Position numbers and translations under genes: made by a program
Shown: one piece after another, positions 20,703 to 31,030 of the stretch
Position numbering within the stretch: position 1 is the first letter of the stretch
How the letters are laid out: each line of letters begins with the position of its first letter
Notes under the pieces: generated by a model
The model's database searches: none
What the model was told of the DNA's origin: nothing
The model's input: the letters and a program-made list of their open reading frames with translations, nothing else
From: Micractinium sp. NFX-FRZ
Taxonomy: Eukaryota; Chlorophyta; Trebouxiophyceae; Chlorellales; Chlorellaceae
Direction of reading: 5' to 3'
NCBI GenBank assembly: GCA_029339195.1
Contig: JAPTJF010000551.1
Coordinates: 1-37,635 of the forward strand
DNA: 37,635 nucleotides

Positions 20703-23700
20703 ATGCCGCACTCCGCTGCGGGCCTCCTGCGGGGCGGACCGGCATGCTTCGTTGGGAGCCGGAAGCCAGCACGTGCAGCGCCGCCCAGGTGAGCACGCCA
20801 GACCCACTGGGAACGTGCTCGCCGCTCCTGGCCTTGCAGCCTCGTCCCTGCGGCCGACATGGCTTGAATCATGGTTGTGAGGCACTTGTGCGAGACTTGC
20901 ACGCGGGGGCACAAGCTAACCAGGCCCTCCCCATGCGCCTCCGCCCACCTGCCGCTACCGCTGCAGGCTGCTGCGCGCCGCCGCGGTCGACCCTGCAGCT
21001 GCGACTCCTAGTGTGCGGATGGAGACTCAGGCCGATGGCACAGTGACCTACCGCTTTGGGGCTGAGGCAGGGCCAGAGGAGAGCGTCAGCCCAGCACCTG
21101 CGGCGCCAGTAGTGCCATCGGCGGCGACCGCCCTGCCTGCAGTGCCGCTGGAGGCAGCGTCAGCAGCCCTCCAGCATGTCCCTGCCCAGCAGGTCGCAGC
21201 CGTGGCAAGCGGCAGCAGCAGCAGCAATGGTGCTGTGGCAGTGCTGGCTTCCCCACCCCCCAGTGGCAGCGCTCCCTCGGCATTCCTCCCGCCCATGCCG
21301 CTCGAAGGCCTTGCCCAGCACACTGCCGGCCCAAGCAATGGAAACGGCAGCAGCAGCAGCAGCAGCGAAGAGGAGGCGGCAAGTGGGAGCAGGCTGAATG
21401 GCAGCAGCAGCAACGGCACTGCGCTCATGCCCGAGCGCAGCCAGCAGCAGCAGCAGCAGCCCGTGGCGGCGGCTGCCGCCAGCCCTAGCACCAGCAGCAG
21501 GCGGCCAGCGGCGGGGCAGCAGCGGGGGATGAATGGCGCGGTGCCGGCGCCCCGGGCGCAGCAGCAGGCGTCGCAGGGGCAGCGGCGGCGGCCGCCTGCG
21601 GCCGCAGCTGACGCCCGCTCCATCGACTACCAGACGGCGGAAGCGTACGCCATTGTGGCGACGTATGAGGATCTGTGTGACCAAAGCGACCTGGATGAGG
21701 CGCTACACCTGATCAAGGAGTGCATCCGGGCGGGACGCTCAGATGTGCTGGCAAAGTGAGCTGGGTGCTGAGCTGGGTGCTGGATACACTGCTTGGGTGC
21801 TGGGCACTGCTTGGGTGCTGGGCGCTGCTTGGGTGCTTGGTTCCGTCTGGGTGTGCTGCCCGCGCTGGTATGAAAGGGGCAGGGGTGCCCACAGAAGCGC
21901 CAGTCGAAGTGGCATGCTGGCAGCAGCACAGCGCCTGGGTTGCCCGGTGTGCCGCGCGCGCTGGCAGGCTCGGTCTCGAGTGCTTGTTCTACTCCCGGCC
22001 TGCTGCCGCCTGCTGCTGGCCATGGCCAGCGGTGTGTCACACGGCGCAGCACGCCTCCCGCTCCAGCCGAGCACCGCCGGCCCACTGCCTCCCTGCACCT
22101 CCTCCCCCGCCTGCAGGCTGCGCCACTACCGCTTCCTGCGCCCTGCTGCCACGCTGCGCGCCGTCAAGCAGGCGCTGCGCTTTGTCCAGCTGCTACCGCG
22201 GCAGTACGTCGATGCACGCACCTACAACATGCTCCTGCGCGTGTGCGCACGCGCCGGCGACCTGCGCAACGCCCTGCACGTTGCCGACATGCTGCAGGCG
22301 AGTGTGCGCTGGGAAGAGTGGCCATGCTGTGCTGTGCCGTGCTGTGCCGTGCTGTGACGTGCTGCGCTGCGCCCTGCGTGCTGCTTTTTGACGTGCATAG
22401 GGGCAGTGCATGTCCCACGCTGTGTGGGTGCTGTGGCTGTGCTGGGACAGCTGTCAGGGCAGCATGCGGCTGAGAGCCGGCCGGACAGCCGCTCTTCCCT
22501 GGCACTTTTCGGTGCCTGACGGGTGTGGCATTGCTCTGACGTGGCATTCCTCCCGCCCTCTGTGCTGCAGGCAGCAGGACTCAAGATGGACAACATACTG
22601 TACACCACCCTCATTTCTGGTGAGCGTCCTGCCTGCCCGCCTGCCTGCTTGCCTGCCTGCCTGCTTGCCTGCCTGCCTGCTTGGCTTCCCAGGTCTACTG
22701 CCCACCTGCCGGCACGGCTTCAGGGCTGACCCGTGATCCTGCCCCTGATCTCCCACCTGCCTGCCCGTGTGCCTGCTCGCCCGCCAGCCCTGGATGATGC
22801 CGGCGCTTGTGAGCCTGCCTATCTGGGCGCCGTCGCACCGCTCCCGCCCGCCCGCCCGTCTGCCGGCCTCACCTCGCCCCCTTCTGCAGCCAGCGCGGGA
22901 TGTGCGGTGCCAAAAAGTTGATGCACAAGTTCACACAGTTGTGATTCTCTGTGCTGACCATGGGCTGCCTGTGCTCCTGCTCCCCCTGCAGCCTGCGCGG
23001 GCGCGGGCGATGCCGAGAAGGCGTTCCTGCTCTACTCGGAGATGAAGGCGGCTGGGGTGCCGGCGGACCGCATGGTGTATGCCAGCGTGGTCAAGGCGTG
23101 CTCGGAGCACATCAGCAGGCTGCCGCCCTCAGAGAGGTGCGCGTGCGTTTGTATGTGTATGTGTGTGCGTGCAGTCTTGCGAGGGGGGGCCAGATGGTAA
23201 GGTGGGCGGGTGGGCGGATGGCCAAGGCATGTGCGGGCTGCGTTCGTCGGAGAGGTGCGTGCTGGTGACACGTGTGCAGGGGCCGCGGCGGTATGGGTTG
23301 CCAGGTTGCCAAGAGCTGAGCAGGGGGTGGCCAGCACTGCCCGCGCTTGCCTGCCGGCAGCATGAGGCGCCCTGCAGCCTGCTTACCCACCGCATGCTGC
23401 CCCACCCCCACCGGCTGCCCCTCCTGCCCCGCCTCTTTGCCTCCCTGGGCCCTCACCCTTGCTCCCCTGCCTCCCCCTGTCCCCTGGCCCCTGCCTGCCC
23501 CGCAAGCAGGCGGCAGCAGCTGGTGCTTCTGGAGCGCGCCTTCAACCTGGTGGAGGACATGAAGGGGGCGCGCATCCCAACGGACGCCGCCGTGTGGAAC
23601 GCACTGGTGATGGCGGCGGGGCGCGCAGGCCAGCTGCAGCGCGCGTTCAACGTGCTGGAGGACATGCTGCTGACGGGGACCCGGCCCAACGACAGGACGT

Positions 23701-26700
23701 ATGCCAGCGTGATCGACGCGTGTGCGCGCGCGGGGGACAAGGAGCTGGCGCTGCGGGTGTACCGCAAGGCGCAGCGCGAGGGGTGTGCCACGACGCTCAT
23801 GGTGTACAGCGCGGCGGTCAACGCGTGCGTGCAGGCGCGCGAGGGGTGCGACAGCGAGGGGGCCATGGCGGTCTACGCAGACATGCAGAGGTGAGGGAGG
23901 GGGCGGGGGCGGGGTGGAGGGGGCGCGTGTGTGGAGGGTTGTTTGTGCTCCATGTGGGGTGCGCGGGCTGGCGCGGCCGGCATGTGCAGGCATGCAGGGG
24001 CGAGGGAGGGGAGTGCGTGTGTGTGTGATAGTGTGTGGTGGCAAGGAACGATGCTGCGGCGAGGCCACCAGGGTGCGCACACGCATGCAGACGTGCAGAG
24101 GTCAGGGAGGGTCAGGCTGGGAGTGTGCGGGGACACATGCGTGTGGCAGGGGTCGGGACGTTCAGCAGGGCCAACACGGGTGCTGGTTGGCTTGCTGCGG
24201 CCCGTGGGGGCGCTGGCGTGGCACTTTGTGCTTGCTGCGTTCCCGCTCCCCTCTCGTTTTCCCCCCCCAGGGTGTGGCGCCACACAGCCGCCTCATAGCC
24301 CGCTGATTCGATCAGACAGCCCTTAACACTCTGCACCATGTTCCTTTCATTTCTCCCCCTCTGCTTGTGTCGCCGCAGGAACGGCGTGGAGCCAGACAAC
24401 CAGTTGTATGGGATGCTGATGAAGGCGGCGGGCGCTGCGGGCAACGTGGACCTTGCTCTGGGCCTGAACGACGAGATGCAGCGGGAGGGGCTGCGGCCCT
24501 GCAGGGTGCGCCCACGTGCCTGCGTGCCTGCTTCTGTTCTGGGTGCCGTGGGGAGGCGCGGCTGGCCGGCAGCGGGTGGGGGATGTAGGGGTTGGGAGGG
24601 CTTGCGTGCCGTGAGGCTTCGTCTCCTCCCCCGTTTGAGGGCTCGCCGGCATCCCACATGTCTTCTGCTCGCACCCACCCTTACACCATTCCCGTGCTCC
24701 GTGTCCGCCCCTCACTTTGTGTGCGGCAGGGCACCGAGTCCATTCCGCCCCTATGTCTTCATCCCGCGCCATGGCCTAACAGGGCAACCTGCCGTCCTCT
24801 GCCTCCCCTCCACCCCTGCAGGGCACCCAGTCCACCCTCATGTCCGTCTTCATCCGCAACAGCCAGCTGGCCGAGGCGCAGCGCATCTACCGCTCCCTCC
24901 GCTCCGCCGGCGAGTGGCCGCAGCCCTACGCGCTCAACGCGCTCCTCAACTGCTACGCCAACAGCTTCCGGTGAGGCCGCTCTTTCATGCATATCACTCA
25001 TGGGGAGGGTTCAGGGGCACGCGTTGGCATTTTTTATGGGTGCGCATGCTGATGCCGGCTGCACGCAGTTGAGTGTGTCGCATGCTGACGGTTGTGCTGC
25101 AAGAGTAGAGTCTTGCCCGCTCATCTGGCCCCGCCACACCGCCCCCACCCTCCACTTCCTGTGCTGCCCCCTCCCCTCATAACAGCACGCGCTGCCCCAC
25201 ATGTCTCTCCCCTCCCTGTGCTCTCTTTCGTCCCGCAGGCTGGGCGATGTGGTCAGCCTGGTGTGCGACATGGCGGAGGCCGGCATGCGTCCCGACAGCT
25301 TCACCTTTTCGGCCATCCTCAACGCCTGCCAGCGCGTCGACGAGGCTGAGCTGGCGCTGGACGTTGCCAGGTCAGCGGGGTGGTGCCACGTTGGCGGTGT
25401 TAGATGGGAAGAGCTTGGCCTGGCACTGGGCGCTGCCAGGCAGCAGGACCCGCTGTATCTTCTGTGAGGCGCACCGCGCCATGTGTGATGCGCTGCACAT
25501 GCGCCTGTGACAAACCCCTAACCCCTCATCCCCTCTCTGTGTTTATCTCTTTGTCCGTCCACAGGCTCATGAAGCTGCGGGGCGTGCGCATGGACGAGAC
25601 GTGCGCCGTGATGCTGCTGCGCATGTGCTACAACCGCCTGCGCCAGGCCTGGGTGCCCGGCGGCTACCCGCCGCACCGCGCCGCCGTCGGCGGGGGCCCC
25701 AGCAGCGCGCTGCCGGGCACCAAGCGCAGCCAGGAGCGTGAGCGCCTCCTCGAGGTGAGAGCTGTCCAGGTGGCATGCAACTGCTTCTCAATTGTGGGGC
25801 TCTTTGCGGATCGGTGGCGGTCTTCACCCACATACGCTTCCAGTGAGGCTGGCGGTGCTGTGGCTGAGGTGGCGCTGCCGCTTCTTACACCAGCGGCAGC
25901 GGCTGCTGGAGGCCAGCCGACCTCTGTCTGTGCTCGTGGCTGTTGGACTGCCGGTCAGCCCGGAAGTTTATGATGCAGCTGCTGCGCCCTCCACCGATGC
26001 TGCTGTTGTGCTGGAGTGCTGTGCCGCCACAAGCTTGTGCTGGTCCCGCTCCCCTTCTATGCCTGCCCGGCTCCCCCGCCTTCTTCGCCTCATGTGCCTC
26101 CTCGCCTTCTTTCCCCCCTCCCCACCCCGCCCCGCCCCTGTGCGAGTGCAGGCCCTCACCCCGCGCGGGCAGCAGGTGGAGCTGCGGGAGCAGGGCGAGG
26201 TGGCGTGGCTGGCGCAGTCGTTTGGGGTGTACCGAGAGGCGGTGGCCGCGGGCGTCAAGCCCTCCATGCGTATGCTCAACCGAGTGCTCATGTGCCTGCG
26301 GGTGGCCTGGGAGGGCAAGCAGGTGCGCTGGGGGGCAGGGAAGCAGCACGGGGAGGGTGTCGGGTGCCGTGGTGTGTGCTGTGTGTGAGTGTGTTGTGCC
26401 CGCGGGCGACTCTGGGAGGAGGCAAGCGGGTGCAAGTGCGCTGTAGGTTCAACGGCCAGGCGCGGGAGGACGGTGTAGGGGAGCGGTGGTGGCGCAGCGG
26501 GCGCTGGGAGGGGTGCTGGTTGAGGTGTGGCAGGCTGGCAGCCAGTATACTCAGCAACGGACGTGTATGTGTGCTTTGCTGCCGCCTCCCTGGCCCTGGC
26601 TGCCCAACCCGCCACAGAGAAGGCCGCACATCTGCACTTGCACCAGTGCTGCGCCGTCGAGTGGCCTCCCCTGCTGCCGACCAACTGCGCACCGGCGGCG

Positions 26701-29187
26701 CACCGGCGGCGCTGAGCGCAGATTCACCACTGCCCCGCCACTACCTGCTTACAGCCCCGTCACTGCCTGCTCACTGCCCCCCCACCGCCCGCTGACTGCC
26801 GCCTCATCATAACCCTGATGCCTTGCTGCAGTCCATTGGAGAGGGCGGCGCCCCGGGGTCCCTCATGGCCGACTCCCTGCTGCCCCACCACCACCCTGGG
26901 CCGGCGGGCGGGGCGGGCGGGGTGCCCCGCCAGGAAAAGATTGGGGTGGAGAGCGTGTACCACGTGCAGGCGGTCAGCATACTGGAGGAGGCAATCATCA
27001 GGTGGGTGGGTGGGTGGGCACAACTGCCGGAAGCCAAGGCAGTATGGGACAGCCGAAGCTGGCGAGGGCTGGCTGCCTGGGTGTGCGTGCACACTGTTTG
27101 AGCAACCTAATGGCCTGTGAAACCCTTCAGCACGCACATTCTTGTGTTTCTCATATGCGCCCTGTGCTGCCTGCACTTGCCACCCCCGCAGCAACGTGGT
27201 GCCCTCCTTCAAGACGGACTCTGACGAACCGATTGACCTGCGCAGCATGCCGCCCGCTGTGGCAGAGGTGTACGCCCTCACAGGTGGGCCCCTTTCCTCA
27301 CAGGGGCTCCCTCCCGCAACTTGTGTCCCTCCCGCAACCCATGCCCTGGCGTGTCTGCCTGCCCGCCCGGGTGCCGCCACGTGTCCCTGCAAGAGGGCGT
27401 GTCTCATAGTGGCGTGCAGCAAGGCAGGCCAGCGCTTTCTCTCCCTTGCAAACAGCAGCTGCAGCTACACAGCAGCAGCTGCCTGCCTGCCTGCCTGCCC
27501 GCCTGCCCCCGCCTGCCAAACCACACGGCCCCCGTGCCCACTTGCCCCGCGCCGCTCCCTCACCTACGCACGTGTGCTCGTCCCCGCCCCCCACGCTGCC
27601 CCCTGCAGTGCTGTCGGCGATGCAGCGCCTGTGCGAGGCGCGGCGGGTGGTCACCCAGAACATCGTCTTCCTCGTGCCCGAGTACGACGGCTCCAAGGCG
27701 AGCCGCCCGCTGATGTGGCACGCTGTGCTGTGCTGTGCTGTGCTGTGCTGGAATGACGTGGCCTTGCCACCATGGCTCGGCCGCCAGCAGCACGGGGAGG
27801 GGCGTCAGCTGTCTCGGTTGCTGGTGGCTGCATGCTGCATCACCACCACCCGCTGATCATGGCTGCGGCTGCTCTGACAGCAGCTGCGCCCGTTGACACC
27901 GGCAGGTCTTCAGCTTCCGCACACACACGCAGACACCGCACCCGTGGCCGCTCCCCACCCCGCCCCACCCCGCAGGTGTTCATGCCCTCCCACCTCGCGC
28001 ACATCAACTACGAGCAGATTGCCGCCGTTCCTGGCGCAGACAGGTGCCGTGCTGTGCTGTGGCGCCGCGTGCTGCCCGTAGTTGCTGTGCCCGACAGCTG
28101 GCAGTCCCTGCCCCCTGCCCGTGTGATGCCCGTCAGCAAGCGACTGCTGCTCCCACGTGCCGCTGGACCACCAACCGCCAGCCTGTCCTGCTCACCACAT
28201 CTCACCCCCCTGTGCTGTTTTGCTGCTCCCTGTGCCCGCCTCCCTTCTCCTCTTTGCAGCAGCAGCGAGGAGGAGGAGGAGGAGGACGAGTATGGCCTCA
28301 GCTTTGACGACTCGGACGCCGCCTTCACGCGCGCATCTGCGGGCGCCGAGGGCGCGGGCGCGGCCACTGGGCAGCACGGAGACGAGCGCACGGGGCTGGG
28401 CGTGGCGGGCGTGCTGCGCCGCCTGCAGCTGTGGGCGCGCGAGTACGGCGAGCGGGGCTTCATCCTGCTTGAGGGCAAGGAGATCACGCGCTGGTGCAAG
28501 GCGATGCAGAGGTGGGCGCTGGGGGGCAGGGCTCGTTGACACGACTTGCTGTGGTTGCCTGATTTTTCTTGCTTGGACACGTATGGGCGGGGGCTGGGAA
28601 GGGCTGTGCCACTCGTTGGTCGGCAGGGGCGAGGGCAAGGTGCAGGGTTGTGTGGCGGGTGCGGGTGTGGGGCAAGTGTTGTGCGATGGGGGGTGGTCCC
28701 GCAGGGGGTAGGGCGGTGTGATGGGGTGGTGGTCAGCCTTCCCGCACCCTCTAGTGCTGTGGCCGCAGGGCTGTGAGCAGGGCCGGGCTGTGTGAAGAGG
28801 GGACTTGCATGCGTGACGGCATGCCAGCGGGGCGCCTCGTTCTGGGGCTACTCGCCGGGCCGGGGCGGGCCTGTTGGCTGCTGGCAAAGATGTGTGCAGG
28901 TGGTGGGGCAGGCCGTTGGGAGAGATGTGCGCTTTGCGTGCTTGTTTGCTGCACCCCTGCTGTACCTGCCTCCCTGCATGGCTGTTACTGCTGGCTGCCG
29001 TCCCAGGCCTCACCCGACCGCCTGCCTGCTGGCCCCCCTTGGCCATGATCCATGCAGGGCGGTGGACCGCCGCTCGGCGTCTGGCCTGGCTGTGCAGAAG
29101 CCGTATGGCCAAAACTACGGCCAGCCGCTCCCCGGCCGCAGCAGCCTGCAGCAGCAGCAGCACCAGATCCGCAGCAGCGGCTGGTGA
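20703..29187 (+). CDS. MRL1: Chloroplast PPR protein, MRL1-like (rbcL mRNA stability factor)
   Basis: Exons: 20703-20788, 20967-21755, 22117-22297, 22571-22619, 22992-23136, 23510-23890, 24379-24505, 24822-24970, 25239-25370, 25565-25754, 26152-26322, 26832-27001, 27192-27283, 27609-27697, 27976-28043, 28260-28511, 29058-29187; 1066 residues. The start MPHSAAGLLRGGPACFVGSR is a typical chloroplast transit peptide. A low-complexity Ser/Ala/Gln region runs to about residue 270. From about 290 to 740 come PPR repeats such as TYNMLLRVCARAGDLRNALH, LYTTLISACAGAGDAEKAF, VWNALVMAAGRAGQLQRAFN and TYASVIDACARAGDKELALR. A non-PPR C-terminal region follows, with an acidic SSSEEEEEEDEYG stretch. The repeat pattern and long C-terminal region resemble MRL1 of Chlamydomonas and land plants, which protects the 5' end of rbcL mRNA. 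The PPR call is certain; the MRL1 assignment is from memory of the family. Confidence 0.8.
21756..21845 (+). repeat. GGGTGCTG-type minisatellite at an intron start
   Basis: Directly after the donor at 21756 the intron consists of imperfect repeats of GAGCTGGGTGCT and CTGCTTGGGTGCTGGG units. It lies in intron 2 of the MRL1-like gene. Confidence 0.6.
22627..22690 (+). repeat. CCTG tetranucleotide tract in intron 4 of the MRL1-like gene
   Basis: Imperfect repeats of GCCTGCCTGCTT follow the donor at 22620. A related CCTGCCTGCCTG tract occurs in the intron at about 27477-27510. Confidence 0.65.
27718..27751 (+). repeat. GCTGT pentanucleotide tract near an intron start
   Basis: About five units of GCTGT follow the GC donor of intron 14 at 27698. 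Similar GCTGT/GCCGT tracts occur after the donors at 1473 and 22298. Confidence 0.65.
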
Positions 29188-31030
29188 AATCGCTCGCCGA
29201 GCACCCCTGCTGGCACCGCCCCCTGCCAGCGCCTGAGAAGTGCCCCTCTCTGCACGCTGTGCATGCTGCCAGAGGTTCCGCCCCTGGCTGCCCGCCCTCG
29301 CCCTTTTGTCATTGTACTATACCGAACTGGCTGCTAGCGAGTGTGCTGCTGACCCTGCGTGTGTCAGCAGGGTCTCCCACCCTCGGGGTCCCAGTGTGCC
29401 CAGCTAGCCCTCCCTTGGGCACCGCCCTGCCCCTGCCACCCTGCCCAAGCGCTCACGCGCACGGGCTGCTTGCCAGGCAGTCACCCCAGGCGGGTGGCAG
29501 GGCAGGCACCCCCACACGGCAGGAGGGCAGCTGCTAGGCTGCACGCTGCGTTGGCGCCCCTGCAGCGGCGCTTCTCTCCTCCTGCGGCACCTCCCTGTCA
29601 GCACTAGAGTGCAGCATTCTGCTCTGGCTCAGGCCAGCCCTGTGCTGTCTGTGATCCACTTGGGCCGTCCGCTGTGGCTCTGCCTCCCTCCCTCCGCCTC
29701 CCTCTGGCGCCTGCCCTCCCTGCTGTTCGAGCATTCTTTGAACCTCCAGACGGGTTGCGTCCTCTTTCTGCTGCTGCTGGGCCCACCCATCGCCCCAACC
29801 GCTACCCCCACCCCCTCTCTGAGCTCGCTCGTCCCGCTCATCATTTCGTTCTGCCTTGCTGGCGCCCCGCTGGCGGTGCCCGCCCCGCTGGGCGTGCCAC
29901 GCTGCGCTCCCCGCTGCACAGGCTGCATTCCCTGTCTTGCTCGTTCCTCAGGCTGCCAGCTGGGCGCCCACATGGAGGTGCCCTGCTGCAGCTGCACAAG
30001 CGTCTCTGAGAAGACTCTCGCCCCATAACATAACCTAACATGCACACGCAGCACCCCTCCCCTCTCTCCCGCGCCCCAACTCCCCCCCTACCTCCCACCA
30101 GTTTTCTCCTCCGTTCTCCCGTGCAATCAACCCCTTGCCCTTCTCGGTCCGTAAATGTCTTCTCTGCGCTGTAACGTGGTGCACCACTGGCGGGCAGGCG
30201 GGCATGTGGTTTGGTGAAGAGCCGCAGCTCCCCGGGCAGTTGCCGTGTGGCTGAGCCCTCCTGCTGCTGACGTGGGTTTCTGGGTATTGTTGCTGTGCTG
30301 CATTACGTGTTAGCCTGCAGCCAGGAATCAGTTCCAAATGGTCCATTTCTTTCCCTGTGGATGCTGGTGCTTGCCGCCCCACTGATGGTGGCGACCGCCC
30401 ACAGGCAGCGTGTGGATCTCAGCTCCACGGCAAGAGCAGCGGCATGTGGGGCACTGTGGTAGCCCACCAGGCGCAAGGCAGTGGGCCAGCCAGGGGACGT
30501 CTGCCGCTTGCTGTGGACACACTGTGCGCTGCATGCTGCCTGTTTAAGAGGGTGCCACCTAATGTGCTCTGCTGCCGCCAGCGAGCGGCGGCTGCCGCCG
30601 CCGCTGCCGCCGCTGATGCCCCGTCTTGGCTGCCACTGCTGCTGCCGTTCGACACCCGGTGCGAGAAGCAGGAGAACTGAAGATTCACCACCACTGGTGG
30701 CACCAGTTCCAAAAGACGCGGTACAGCGGGGCCACAAGCGGGGGAGGCCAGCCCGGCTGGTGGCGGCCAGCCTGCCCAGGGCTGGGGTAGATGGTCGGAG
30801 ATTATTGATGCAGCAGGCACCCCTGCTTCATCAGGTCGATCGCGTGATCTTCTTCGAATCCTCCAGATAGCGGGCCGCGGGCTGCATGTACCACACACGG
30901 ACATCCTGTGGTCCACAGCCCCCCGCTGCCAGCGCTAGCAGGAAGCTACCAGGCAGGTGGGTGGTACTTTGTCGTCTTGACATGCCCTTAAATCAGCTGA
31001 GAGGACGCTGCCCCTGTATTTCCACTTGTT
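29188..31030. other. 3' UTR of the MRL1-like gene and upstream region of the serine protease
   Basis: No well-supported gene was found. The first part should be 3' UTR up to the TGTAA at 30170-30174. A plus-strand frame ending in TGA at 30680 (ending APSWLPLLLPFDTRCEKQEN) looks protein-like but has no ATG in frame and no recognised partner exon. The last few hundred bases should contain the promoter of the serine protease; no clear core element was recognised. Confidence 0.5.
30170..30174 (+). terminator. TGTAA poly(A) signal candidate for the MRL1-like gene
   Basis: TGTAA lies about 980 bases after the stop at 29185-29187. This would be a long but plausible 3' UTR for a chlorophyte gene. 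No earlier plus-strand TGTAA was noticed after the stop. Confidence 0.4.

Noticed and set aside
20087..20914. 275-residue open frame on the minus strand
   Set aside because: It overlaps the transit-peptide exon of the MRL1-like gene, has no recognised domain, and long chance frames are common at this GC content.
21340..21480. CAG/GCA repeats as a satellite array
   Set aside because: They are codons of Ser/Gln/Ala runs in a long open exon of the MRL1-like gene.
23112..24086. 324-residue open frame antisense to PPR exons
   Set aside because: A shadow of the PPR exons: His/Arg/Pro-rich composition and no domain.
28770..28860. Alternative last exon of the MRL1-like gene starting after CCGCAG near 28769
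   Set aside because: The frame is open briefly, but the exon at 29058 has an equal phase and ends cleanly at TGA; no evidence favours the earlier site.
29629..30054. Open frames on both strands in the 3' region of the MRL1-like gene
   Set aside because: No start context, splice partner or recognisable domain; best read as UTR and intergenic DNA.
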